A DNA stretch of 64,000 bases. Origin: Sphagnum magellanicum. Lineage: Eukaryota > Streptophyta > Sphagnopsida > Sphagnales > Sphagnaceae. This document shows positions 38,277 through 49,140 of the stretch, piece after piece. The stretch spans positions 14,223,061 to 14,287,060 of the forward strand of contig CM038912.1 in NCBI GenBank assembly GCA_021904315.1, written 5' to 3'. A program made the translations under genes and the position numbers. Position 1 is the first letter of the stretch. Each line of letters starts with the position of its first letter. Under the pieces are notes generated by a model. The model did no database searches. It was not told the origin of the DNA and saw only the letters and a program-made list of their open reading frames with translations.

Positions 38277-38956
38277 GTAACCCATAATACCCACTATCTG
38301 AGCAATAGTTTTGTGGTTGAAGTTCTGCAAGGTTGCCTCTGTTGCCTCTGTCTTGAATTTGCAACAGCCCACTTTATACTTGTGTGAAGTTTTGATTAGT
38401 CAGGTTTTTGGATCTTCAGTTCAGAGAATGCACACAACAATTGATTGCAGAGTGCTTCTGGAAGGGAATCATGGCCTTGCCATGGTGAACCCAAATCATG
38501 AATCCAAGCTGATTACCTGATCATTTGTTGGGTGAAATACATGCAGATAACAGATGTCATCCAGAAAACAGGTCTTCACTTAATTTTTCTTTGCCTGCAC
38601 TGTTAGTGATGACATACATGATGTTGATGAATATTATTGCTTCCATGCTTTGTTGGAAATTACATTGAGCAGAACTGTGTTTATAATGGTAGGAATTCAG
38701 TGTTCAACATTAAGCTTCTAAGACAACAAACAAAAAAACGAAATTAGATCAAAGAATGCTTTCCAAGACTTCGCATACTTTCTTGTGTGGAAACTTAGCA
38801 AAACTGGCTTGTGCTTTTTCTTCTTCACCTTGAACCAAATTTGCAAGTGGTTATTTGTTTATACTCGAAGCTGCTGCACACAAATTAGGAACTCTGAAGA
38901 CAATTCCTTCGCTGTAGTAGACTCTGTTGTTGAAAGATTGTCTGTCTAGTGTCGAT

Positions 38957-39209
38957 AGATAGTTCCTGGTACAGTACTACGTAGGATCTGGATCTGGATT
39001 TGACCACTGCACTGCTGAAAGAAAGTCTCCTTTCAGAAGTTCGGATTCTGGAATAACCCCAGGCCCTTGCGTGGCAATAGAATTTTTTCTCACGTCGTTC
39101 TTTTGTATATAGTCGAACATTTGCACTTCCTCTATGATTGGAATTGTGTACAGGAAGTTGTTGCTCATGAAGTAGGTGTGCAACTCTGGTATAATGTGGG
39201 GTCCCTTCA
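38957..39209 (-). pseudogene. Orphan exon-like ORF on the minus strand, unknown protein
   Basis: Reading from 39209 the minus strand encodes GPHIIPELHTYFMSNNFLYT, then IEEVQMFDYIQKNDVRKNS, then GPGVIPESELLKGDFLSAVQ and WSNPDPDP. Codon choice (AAC, TTC, TAC, GAG) and residue use look like a real conserved exon and differ from the neighbouring AT-rich DNA. Possible splice sites are TTTCACAAG upstream and GTAGTA at the 3' end. I do not recognise the family. Its orientation is opposite to the flanking exon fragments. Confidence 0.45.
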
Positions 39210-39974
39210 CTTGTGAAAGTCATGAGAGATTGTTGTTGCGTATGGCATGGTATCGCGACGCTTGTAACCCCTAATCTTGCTTTCCAGGAGTTAGCCACTT
39301 TTGAGTTTTTGTGTCCAATCCATTTCATGCACCCTCCAAAGTACTAGGGTTTCAAATTTTGACAGTAGTTGTTTCTGCAATTGCAACAAAATGAGGTCAA
39401 GGTTGAGATCATGTCTCCTGACATACCTATTTGTGCTCCTTTCATGAGAATCTGTAAATTGTTGGTCTGTGAATGATCAGTCCTTGCATCTCATTGGGAG
39501 CTGCGGTTATAACCTTTTTCTCCTTTTCACGCACCTTCTAATTTGCCTTTTGTGGCTTGCAGCAATTGAGAGCAAGTCTTTCAGCCAAAGCAAATATTGA
39601 AAGGACCACTGGCAGATGATGGTGGGCAAGGATTTTGCTTTGCAATGAAGAACTGCAGCTTCAAGCAATACTCAGGCCACATCCAATAACACCCCATGGG
39701 ATGACATTCAGGGAGTTGATGGCACATGCACACATCTTCAAGCATTCGTAGATCTGCTACGGACAATTGATGTTACAATGCAGATGGTGCTGAGTGCTGC
39801 TGCTTATTAGTCATACCAATTGGAAAATGGTATGCAGAGTAGAGATAGCTAGTTCATTTCCATTGATTTCACCTCCTTGATCCTGGGCCCTGACAAATAT
39901 ATAACAGGATTTTTGCACTCTGTCACCTTTTAGCGGGAAGAGCGGAACCCTGGACACACTTGTGCCCCTTGCAG

Positions 39975-40428
39975 AGGAATGGTAGAAATTGAAATGGTGT
40001 TAAAGGTCAGGGAGGTGGGTGAGAGTCTTGATACTCTGTTCAAGCACGAGGATTGCCAAGACAGGGAAGTGCTTATTCGGGCAAACTTTTCCAACGTAGG
40101 AGAGAGTTTGGTTGGTGGCTTGACCCTGGGATCCAAGCGAGCAGCTGTTTGTGCAGAACCTTCAAACACCTCCTGTCCTTTAGTAACATTGATGTTGTCT
40201 ACTTCTCCTTCAAAGGCCACAGTTGCAAGCTCACATGCAAGCTCTGTGTCTTCACAGCCCATTCCCATTGTCCTGCAAGAGAAACACAATCCATATGTTA
40301 CAGACAAGGGACATTTGGTCACATGGCTAGATGCCATGAAAGCTCGGTCTCCTCCCCAGTTCCACTCTCTTCATGGAGATACTCCTGAATCATATGACAT
40401 GGAGGCAGCAGAATATGCAGCTTGGCTT
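39975..40428 (+). pseudogene. Trehalose-6-phosphate phosphatase, first coding exon only
   Basis: TPP removes phosphate from trehalose-6-phosphate in the cytosol. An acceptor (CCCCTTGCAG) ends at 39974, ATG is at 39979, and the frame is open for 150 codons to a donor at 40429 (GCTTGGCTT|GTAAGC). The end of the exon carries the plant TPP N-terminal signature: HLVTWLDAMKARSPPQFHS, then EAAEYAAWL. The latter normally runs on into 'HPSAL...F' and the catalytic FLDYDGTLSP motif. No catalytic motif or later exon is recognisable in the 23 kb downstream, and another gene begins there. The exon lies within the TIR-bounded block, so I read it as a captured or truncated 5' fragment. A very long intron is the alternative. 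Confidence 0.65.
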
Positions 40429-41160
40429 GTAAGCAACAAGAACTTCAAAACCCTCAAGTGAAGATTTGGATGGTAGATAGGGAGTTGCAATGGTTGGGCT
40501 TCTACTGTACATTTATTCCTTCATAATTGCTAGCCACACTCTCATGGAGTTTTTCATCTGGTTTTTGAGTCTCCTTCTTGAGTCCTTGTTGACATAAGTG
40601 TCACTGTGGATACCTGCCAGCTAAGATATGGAAGAATGCTAATTGGAAAGTAACATAAACAACAAGAATACAACATTGAGTCAATATTGAATATCTAGTT
40701 TGTAGCTATGTTGTTACAACATTGCATCCCCTATGTTCAACAATGCACATGCAATGCAAATACGATGTTGAAAAAATATGAGTACAACATAAATAAAAAA
40801 TATAGACAACATGAATACAATATAGAATCAATACAATAATAGAGTTTGTAACCATATTGTAACAACATTGTATCGTTTATAACTAAAAATGCATATCCAA
40901 TACAATTATAATACTAATGCAATATCATTACAATATGGACATAATGTGAATACAACATGGCAAACAACATAAATACAATGCAAATATGATGCTACATCAA
41001 TTATCATTGAAACAATACCAAAATTAAATCAATACAACCTAAATTGTTTCAATGCCTATTTTACACGAACAAAGCACTAAACCTTGGACATCTTGTAAAA
41101 GTATTGTGAAAGCACTTAAATAGCACTAATACAAAGGGGTCCCCACTTTGTGATGTAGTA

Positions 41161-43269
41161 AGGATTACCTTCATGATTCTAATTATAAGTTAAGTGTTGG
41201 GGATCATAGAGCACATAAACAACTCTACATAACATGAAAAATTGCGCTAGTAAATTTGGGCACCTACAAAGGCAAGCTTACCTCCTTGTTTTGTGTTGTG
41301 TTTAACCTCTTTATTTCTTGGCCACTATGATGAGGTTGATGATGGAAGAAAACTCTATTCTAGTTTGTGGCTAAAATCAATTGCAACTAGTTTGAACCCT
41401 AGCCTTTAAGGAAAGAATCTTCAAAAATAGGCAATCCTTTTCGACATTTGTGTCTCTATACACATTGAGCCTTTTGAGCTAGTTTTGTGGGTGGCATGTT
41501 CGACATACCTATCTCTACAACCATAACTGCAACTTCTAGCCAGAATGTTGTGGAAAAGTTGTAGATGGTGTTGGCCTTTCATCCTTTGGTAGCAGGTTTT
41601 TCTAGCAACAACCATCATGTTGTAGTTACAACTTTTGTTTAGTACTTTAAATCGATGTTAAATTGTTGTAAAAAAGTATTTAGCGAAAGACATACATGAT
41701 CTTAACATGGAATTGACGGTCTACACAGTGAAGAATAATGAAACCCACAAATGATCAAAACATAATTGACATCTTTGATCACATTCTAGTGAAGCTCATT
41801 TAACAAAACTAATTAAGTAAATAAAATTTGGGTGGTAGTTTTCACTTATGTATCTTTGCATCAAAAACTGAAGTACTTGTAAATTACCATGTCAAACTCA
41901 AATAAACTTACAAACATTGAAAGAAAAAATGGATCATGAATGTACTAAACAAAATTGTTGTTGGGTTTAACTTTTATTTTGCATTAGCAATCCATTCAAT
42001 ACATAGTGGAATCACACCATAAAATAGCCATGTTTCACTTCAACTTTCACCCCAACCAAGATTTTGACAACCTATGTAACCTTTTCTAGCATTGCCTATA
42101 GTCAATCCTATCCAACATTTGGCCACCATACAATCAAAAAATGTACATTCCCAATTACATACCCAACTGCACTTGGATCATAAGTTATTAATACTTGGTG
42201 GTTGAAACTTGAAAGTCTTTCTAGAACACAATGTGTATATTAATTAGAACTCAACATTTGAGTTTATAAAATTTGTGTAAAATAACATCAACTATAGACA
42301 AGCATAATAAGGACAAGCAATTCCCACCACACTCTAATTTTCATTCAACTAGGCAAGGACTGATCTTATGCCTCCAATAATGTCTATAGTTAATTCATAC
42401 ACCCCATCATTACTGCTAACCATGTGATCTTTAGGTGGCATTAAGACCTTCATAGCTCATACAAGATGAGCATGCATGTAAACCATATGCAAATCTTTTA
42501 GTAACACATAGGATGATTCATTATTGCCCCACCTTTGATAGTATAAACTAGCCACCACAACATCTCTTTTGGAAAATGATGTGCCCCACTTATGGTGAAG
42601 AGGTTTCATGTAGAGGATGGCTTGTGCATGAGCATGAAGCTTGAGCTTCGAACTTAAAGTTCAATGTGATTTTAATCCACCTACATGGATGAATATGTCT
42701 ATAGATGAATGAATTTCATATGGATGAATGTCATTTTTAAATGGATGAATTTTGTTTATGATTTGGATTAAATAAATAAATCATTAAATGAAATTCATCC
42801 ATGATTGGAAAATAAATAAATTCAAAATTATTTATATCCACCTTCATTTGTTGTCCAAATATTAATATCTCAAACTTGAATGTCATTTAATAATGATGGA
42901 TAATGAAATTATGATAGTAAGGGAAAATACGATGATGGGACCAAGATGATTTTTAATTTTTTGTTTAAATAACATTTTCATGATCAATGTTAAAAAATTC
43001 AAAAAATATTGTTATGAAATGAATGTCACCCCCCCTCCCCCGCCCAATTGTTGTTAACACAATATATAATTATTTCATGGAAAACTAAGGTGCTTTGAAA
43101 ATAATTAATTATTAAAAAATGCCATTGTCATCTATGATAATATGTTGTTTGAAGAAATCTAATTAAGCTACTTAAAACTCAATTTTAATTTATTTCAAAA
43201 GCTCAATATCACTAATGACATTACATAGTTTTAAAATTTCTAAAACATTTGGAACCCGTTGTTGTCAAC
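41161..43269. other. AT-rich intergenic DNA, no gene seen
   Basis: No coding motif recognised. A foldback-like 'GGATGAAT...ATTCATCC' family occurs at 42690-42820, and a C-rich run is at 43026-43045. Similar GGATGAAT words recur near 51160-51230. Confidence 0.45.
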
Positions 43270-44003
43270 AACATTGATTAAATTTTATAAAAATCATGGT
43301 TATCAAGGACATGAAGAACCATAAGAATAAAGGCTAAAAGAAATGTTTAAATCTAAATTTCAAATAAGGAACAAAACAAAAATATGTGATTCAAAAACAA
43401 AAAACACATGATTTATGAACAAGAACACAAGATGTGTAAGAAAAACGTGAAACCAAATCTTTATTATGTTAACATATGCAAAAATGAACATGAAAAAAAC
43501 ATGACAAGGCTATGGTGCAAGACTATGTTGAACAAACTAAAAGAAATTGAAGGTTTTATTTTTATTTATATCCTTTTAAGGACTTAATTCAAGGAAACTT
43601 CCAAATAGGCTTTTATGTGTGCATCAAATAAAAAACCTTCTTAAGAACCTTCCTAACCAAAAGTCAATCATGAATAATTAAAACTTAACTAAAAGTTAAT
43701 TGGGATTTAACTAGGAGTCAATTGGGAAGTAACTAAGGTTAACTAAGATTTAATTAAGACTTAACTAGGAGTTAATTGAAAGTTTAATCAGGAGTTAATT
43801 AAGACTTAACTTAAAGCTAATTGGGAGTTAACTAGGAGATAATTAAGACTAAACTAAAACTTAATTAAAACTTAACAAATAGTTAATTAGAAGTTAACTA
43901 AAAATAAATTGAAATTAAACTAAAAGTTAAGCACAAGTTTAATACAAGTCATGGATGAACATTTGAAAAAATGAACCCCATGGCATTGGCATCCATGATA
44001 TCA
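43270..44003 (-). repeat. 3' LTR of the chromovirus
   Basis: This region matches 49085-49140 plus 50060-50723. Shared landmarks are GACATGAAGAACCATAAGAA, ACAAAAATATGTGATTCAAA, ACAAGGCTATGGTGCAAGA and AACCCCATGGCATTG. Read on the minus strand it starts TGATATCATGG directly after the polypurine tract. It carries TTAACT-rich U3 repeats (43690-43930) and a TATAAATA box near 43565. The 3' boundary is set only by loss of similarity near 43270-43300. Confidence 0.75.
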
Positions 44004-44018
44004 CCTCCTTTTCTAGTG
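44004..44018 (-). other. Polypurine tract of the chromovirus
   Basis: On the minus strand the purine-rich CTAGAAAAGGAGG ends immediately before the TG that opens the 3' LTR. It follows directly after the end of the decayed chromodomain tail. The position and composition are those of a plus-strand primer. Confidence 0.65.
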
Positions 44019-44069
44019 ATGAATTCCATGAATAGTGGACTTGGGATCGTTTAGATATCATTGATGAAA

Positions 44070-44660
44070 CTCATGCACCTTTTCCATAACATTTTGATAG
44101 GTTTTTGATTAGTTTCCAAGTGCACTCGCTCACATCATATCCATGCCAATGAACAAGATATTATAGTTGACAATTAGAAACTCGTGAATCTAAAATGTCT
44201 TCCACTTCATATTCTTGTTCCCCATCCACTTTAATGGGTGGAAGGGGTTCATGGATTCTTCCTGGAATAGTAAACATGTGGTAAGCTTGAATTGGAAAGC
44301 CACAACATTGATTTGTTTCATAATGAATATTGGACTTAACCTTTGATGATCCAACTTCTTTGATGGCCTTGTTGTTTTGATATGTTTTTGTTGAAGCCAA
44401 ACTTGGTCCCCAACTTGAAACTGGGTTGTTCCTTTTGATGTTCATCAACATTTTCCTTGTATCGCTTTTGTGCTTCTTGAAGATTATATACAAGTTGAAC
44501 TCGAACATCCACTAGCCACATGGCTTGATCTTTAGCTACTGGATTCATGACTTTGTGTACACCTTGAATGTCAAACTTGGGGTGCAAACCATGATTTGCA
44601 AAAAAAAAAATGTTAACTAGGTTTATGAATGCATTGAGTTGTTGTAGGCAACTCTGCAAT
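44070..44660 (-). pseudogene. Integrase C-terminus and chromodomain
   Basis: The minus strand encodes QLVYNLQEAQKRYKENVDEH and QPSFKLGTKFGF, the typical gypsy integrase C-terminal region. After a frameshift come IPGRIHEPLPPIKVDGEQEY, then EVEDILDSR, the entry to a chromodomain. A shifted remnant of its second half runs to about 44070. Chromodomains direct these elements to particular chromatin. Frameshifts near 44350-44440 and stops after 44161 make it non-functional. Confidence 0.85.
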
Positions 44661-44819
44661 GGTCAAAAGTTTTGACCAATTATCTTGATGATAATTATTT
44701 GTGCACCAATATTATTCAAGGACTTAATTGACCTATTTTGTTTGCCCATTTGTTTGGGGGTGGAAAGTTGATGACAACTTCACCTTCACACCTAAAAGGT
44801 CAAAGAGTCATTTTCAAAA

Positions 44820-45270
44820 CATGGATGTAAACTAAGGCCCATGATAAAAAAATGTTATTTTTATGAAGACCATGATACTAAAAAATATGATTAAAAAAAA
44901 CTTAGTTGTTTTTTTGTTAATTATTGTTTTAGTACACATAATGAGATGAACGATTTTTGTCAAATGGTTCACCACCACCAAAATGGATTCATAAGAATTA
45001 GAAGGTTGGAGGTCTGTGATGAAGTCCATGGAAATTGAAGACCACGGGGATGTAAGGATCAATAATGGTTGAAGGAGACCATGAAAACAATGATGAGGAT
45101 TTTTTGCTCAAACAAAAACATCACAAGATTCAACAAATTCTTTCACATATTTCCAAAGTTGTGGCCACCAATAATCTCAAAACATTAACTCCATGGTTTT
45201 GTTGAATCCAAAATGGTGTATAACCAAATCATCATGTTTAGCCTAGAGAACTTGAAGTTGTGCATGGCCA
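44820..45270 (-). pseudogene. Integrase zinc-binding and catalytic core remnants
   Basis: In transcription order there is a degenerate HHCC region (KHDDLVIHHFGFNKTMEL, near 45190-45240). It is followed by PWSSISMDFITDLQPSNSYE and ILVVVNHLTKIVHLIMCTKT, the classic start of the gypsy integrase core with its first catalytic Asp. Stops interrupt the zinc region and the core breaks off near 44830. Confidence 0.85.
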
Positions 45271-45673
45271 TTAAGAACATACAAAAGACCATCACAATAA
45301 AGTAGACCATTTTGAAACTTGAACTTAAACATGATTATTGGAAAAATCTTAGATTTGATGATGATTCTTTAATTAACCTTGGATGTTAATAAGAAGAGGG
45401 TCATGCTTTTTGATTTCACGAATTTGACAAATAAATGTTATGTCATCATGAATTATTAACAACGCCTAAAGTCGAAGATGTTCAAGCTTGAGAATGACAT
45501 CACATTATTGCTCATATGTTGCATCTCCGTCCTTAACCATGAGAACAATGAAACAATGCATCAAGTTTGTCTTGTTGGCGCCTAAGGTGATATGTGATGA
45601 CAAACTGGAATCAAAACAAAGATAATGCCCATTGAACTTGGCGTTGATTTAAAACATGAGTTGTCATGAAATA

Positions 45674-46048
45674 TTACAAGTTCTTATGGTCTGAATACAC
45701 AATGATTTCATGTTGAGCTCCTTTAAGCAAATGATGACACTCCTCAAAGGCATCCATGATGGCTAGAAGTTCTTTATCATAAATCTCGTAATTACTCTCC
45801 ACGAGAAAAAACTTACGAAAATAGGAACTAGCATGATGAAGAAAATTATTTTTTCCAAGTTGTGAGAGTATGGCACCTATTGCAAAGTTGAAAATGTTCA
45901 TCTCCAAAATAAAAGGTTTGGAAGGGTTTACATCTATCAAAAGTGGGACAATTGTGAAAGAAGCCTTCAAAAATTGAAAGGCATTTTCAACTTCAACTCC
46001 TAAAAAAAAAGGTTGATCCTTCTTAATCAACTGAGTAAGATGGGCCAT
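45674..46048 (-). pseudogene. Reverse transcriptase connection/RNase H region
   Basis: A 124-codon open frame contains SKPFILEMNIFNFAIGAILS, then NYEIYDKELLAIMDAFEECH, then IIVYSDHKNL. The family has DASD where this copy has NIFN, so key acidic residues are lost. YEIYDKELLA and the YxDHKNL motif are well preserved. Together they identify a Ty3/gypsy RT/RNase H polyprotein segment. Confidence 0.9.
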
Positions 46049-47160
46049 TATTTTTCAATAATGGGCAATGAAACATTAATAAAAGTTGGCAAATCTAAGA
46101 AAACATTAGATATCTTGAACAAAAGTTGAAGTAGCCCAATCAACAATGGTCTAAACCTTACGAGGATCCGTGCGAATGCCATCTCCAGAAATGATGTAAC
46201 CCAAAAATTCCACTTCAGATTAATGGAATTCACACTTCTTCAATTTGGTGTAAAGTTTTAACCTATTGAAGTTTATTCATAACCAAACATGCATGGCATT
46301 CATGGTCCTCCATGTTCTTTGAGAAAATGAAGATGTCATCAATGTAACAAACCACGAAATCATCCAAGTACTCACAAAAGACATCATTCATCAAATGTTG
46401 GAAAACAACAAGTGTGTTAGTAAGGCCAAATGACATCACATCACAAACTTAACATCTCACAATTTAGAAATGGAAAATGTGTAACATTACTTCATTCATA
46501 ATTCGTACATATCACACATTGATATTGTGCATTGAAAACACATTTGACACACTAATTTATTGGAAGATGTGAAATTTGTGTGAAATTTGTTCCTTCATAG
46601 GTTTATACTTCATTCGTCAACACATTTATCTGTGTGTCAAACATGTTTTCAATGCATGATATTTGTGTGTAAAATACGAACCTATGAATGAATGAATGAA
46701 TGAATGAATGAATGAACTTCACATGATTTTCATTAATAATTTATCACATGTTAAATTTGTGATGCACAACATATTCAAAATGCATGTAACAAGTTTTAAA
46801 CGTTGTCTTCCACTCCTCACCTTCTCAAATGCGCATCAAGTTGTATGCTCCACATAGATCGATCTTGGCGTACACCTTGGCATGATTGAACTAGTTTAAC
46901 AACCTTGAGATCAAGGGCAAAAGGTACCAATTATTGATGGTGAATTGATTCAATCCACAATAATTGACACACATTTGCAACTTGAACCATCTTTCTTTTT
47001 GACGAAAAAAATAGGGGCATTGGTTGGAAACTTTAAATGTCGAATGAACCCCTTTTCGAGGTTTTCATGAAGTATTCATGAAACATTATAAATTTGCCTT
47101 GCGACAAATTATAAATGGGTCTGAATGGAGGTTGCGTTCCTTCCATAAGATCAATGGTGT
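46049..47160 (-). pseudogene. Reverse transcriptase domain, interrupted by a MITE
   Basis: In order on the minus strand: [10 protein letters not shown] near 46985; a decayed VDY motif ([10 protein letters not shown]); NHAKVYAKIDL.GAYNLMRI near 46850; EEWKTTFKTCY then FEYVV at 46766-46815; the insertion at 46439-46764; then VMSFGLTN, and YIDDIFIFSKNMEDHECHAC near 46330, which holds the YxDD-type active site. Stops and frameshifts are frequent after the active site. Confidence 0.9.
46439..46764. mobile_element. Foldback MITE, 326 bp, in the chromovirus RT
   Basis: The ends are CATCACAAACTTAACAT and, reverse-complemented, CATCACAAATTTAACAT. Similarity between the arms continues inward for about 130 bases through ATTCGTA, TGCATTGAAAACA and TTTGACACAC. 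Nearly the whole element can therefore fold back around a 60-80-base loop. A CA dinucleotide flanks both sides, and removing insert plus one CA rejoins the reverse transcriptase frame (FEYVV to MSFGLTN). The right arm carries seven to eight ATGA/GAAT tetranucleotide repeats (46682-46713) that the left arm lacks. Confidence 0.85.
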
Positions 47161-47499
47161 AGTCATATAATCAATGTTTGGGTAAGGTGTATGCATTTAT
47201 CTTTTCAAACACATCCTTGAATTTTTAATATTAAAAATGAATTTCATGTGGATGTGGTTCAACATTTGGGGAGGGAAAAACATAAATTAAAAAATGCATT
47301 TCCTCTTATGGCAGCCTTCATAAAGGCTTTAGTTCCAACAAATAAAGGCTTGGGGCATTTAGGCCATTTTGTACCTTCTAGGTCTTCCTTCAGTTTCAAA
47401 TTTTGCAAGTTTCTAATAAGGGTTTCACATTTTAAGGCCTCGTGCTATGGTGATTCAAAATGAAGACTCCTCATATGCCAATCCAATCGTGGATTCAAA

Positions 47500-48000
47500 A
47501 TGAAAACTCCTCATATGTCAATCCACTCAAGATAGTCCAATGATGACATTATTTTTTGGAAATGAAATGACATTGAAAACAAACTTGCTGGTGTGGGAAC
47601 CAATGGTAACATTTAATGGCTTGGTTTCATGTATGACTAGTTTTAATGATAGGTTCCAACCATCAATGATTTCAATTGGAATTGGTGTGTTCTTTTCCAT
47701 TAGAGCCAACTTATATTATCACATTAGCTCTTTGTCCATTAAACATGTCAATGCACTAGAATCAAGAAATGCTTGGGCCTCCATCGTCATAAGCTTATTA
47801 CATTTGGCAATGATTAGTACTAATAAAAATGGCATTGGGTTTGAAGATAGGTTGGGACCATTCTCATTACATGATGCATCAAAGTCCAACTTCATGGTCC
47901 CTATTGAAATTGGACATGCTTGTTTTCTGACTTCTTTGGTTATGGATTGGTAACATAAATGGTCCATGCTACATGTGGTCCATGTTTTTCTAGACATTCA
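47500..48000 (-). pseudogene. Retroviral-type aspartic protease region
   Basis: The minus strand encodes MEAQAFLDSSALTCLMDKEL, where the family usually has D-S/T-G-A; here the Gly is Ser. After a frameshift come PIPIEIIDGWNLSLKLVIHE and FVFNVISFPKNNVIIGLS, the conserved 'VFNVIS.P..PVIIGLPW' end of gypsy proteases. The mutated active site and the shift indicate a dead copy. Confidence 0.85.
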
Positions 48001-48060
48001 CAAGCAACGTGACTTGGTTTTCCACAATACAAGCAAAGATTGTTTGTATGTTGACATTAC
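48000..48060 (-). pseudogene. Gag CCHC zinc knuckle
   Basis: Reading the minus strand across 48001-48055 gives CLYCGKPSHVAC, a CX2CX4HX4C knuckle of the kind that binds RNA in gag. It lies between the gag core remnants and the protease, in the expected place. Confidence 0.8.
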
Positions 48061-48299
48061 TTATCTTACTCCGTGAGGGGCTTGAATCTTGTCTTATCAA
48101 TATGCATGGGGTCGTCTTTTGGCGAGGTTACTAAAAGTTAGGTTGGCATTACAAGTGAAAAACTCTTTTGTGTTGCAAGTGGTGCAAAACTCCTTTGTGT
48201 TGTTAACGTGGGTTCATGGTGCTTCTCTTGTCAACATTCAAAGAACTTGTTATCACACCAAACAATTTGTGCAATGGTTTGATTTAATGTTGAAAGGTT

Positions 48300-48930
48300 T
48301 GGCAAAGTGAGTAACAAGTTCTTCACATCACCTCATAACCCAAACTAGAATTAATTTATGAACATTGCTTCACCCCATGAAATATCACAAGCCAATAATC
48401 TGAACTCCAATGTATATACCATAGTTGAACGTGATGCTTAACAAAAAGATCGTATTTTGATGTTAGACATGTGTTTTTTGTTTGAATCTCCAAAGGTGGC
48501 ATTAAACTCTTCAATAAATGTTTCAAAATCATTGAACAAAGGTGATTCCTGCTCCAACAAAGGTGCGACCAAACAAGGGCCATGCCTGATAATAAGGTGC
48601 CAATGAATCCAACTTGAAATGGTCAAGTTAGATACCGTTAAGGATGAAATTGGATGACCAAATGCACTTAGTTGACAAAACCTTGAAACTTTGAACATGT
48701 GCCATCAAACTTGTTAAATAGGCTTATCTGTGGCTTTTTTGGTTGGGGTTGTGTTGCCAAAATGCATCCTAAAGAAATCAAAATTTGATTGGTTTGCAAA
48801 TTAACAACAAATTCATGAAATGTTTAATTTTCCTATTCAAGATTCCTAAGGACAACAAGGACTTCTTCCATGGATTTAAACATGATTATGAACACCATGA
48901 AATATGACACCAACAAAAGATGGGTATAAT
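48300..48930 (-). pseudogene. Gag core remnants
   Basis: The minus strand carries an upstream piece (LQTNQILI, then FNKFDGTCSKFQGFVN) between about 48820 and 48680. It is followed by APLLEQESPLFNDFETFIEE and FNATFGDSNKKHMSNIKIRS (48438-48600) and a shifted continuation (HVQLWYIHWSSDYWLV). This is the retrotransposon gag family of plant chromoviruses, broken by several stops. Confidence 0.85.
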
Positions 48931-49140
48931 CCACAACTTAAGTAAAAAAAAAAATGGGTGATATGTGATTTATTGAAAAAAATTCCTTTGAAGAAAAAGG
49001 GTAACCCACATTCAATTCCAAAAGGAATTTAAATCCCAAATGACTTATAAATGCAAAAAAAATGTAAACTTGATGAAATTTGTTTAAATTGTTAAAGACA
49101 TGAAGAACCATAAGAACAAAGGTTAAAAGAAAGGCCTAGG

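Larger units (their letters stand above)
34837..41160. mobile_element. Candidate Pack-type TIR element carrying gene fragments
   Basis: The left end reads TACATCACAAA from 34840, then after a diverged patch CTCTTTGTATGAGTGC. The right end, reverse-complemented from 41157, reads TACATCACAAA, then CCCTTTGTATTAGTGC. Both then continue into an AGTGCTTTYACAA segment, doubled on the right. Inside each end lies an AT-rich subterminal region full of ATTGATACAA/AACATTG motifs (about 34880-35550 and 40650-41060). Between them is 5 kb of GC-richer sequence with exon-like fragments on both strands. The 'AAGTACATC' and 'TACTACATC' termini may be decayed forms of CACTACATC. No clean target duplication or transposase is visible. 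The TIR homology is seen directly; the transposon interpretation is inferred. Confidence 0.6.

Noticed and set aside
38885..39328. 147-codon minus-strand frame overlapping the unidentified exon
   Set aside because: The other minus-strand frame (39209 downward) has far more protein-like composition; this one is arginine/serine-rich shadow sequence.
40429..40461. TPP reading frame continuing to the stop codon at 40459
   Set aside because: The added residues (VSNKNFKTLK) do not match the family, and a good GTAAGC donor sits exactly where the conserved HPSAL segment should follow.
47540..47953. Plus-strand open frame of 137 codons
   Set aside because: It is antisense to the chromovirus protease region, whose motifs on the minus strand are clear.
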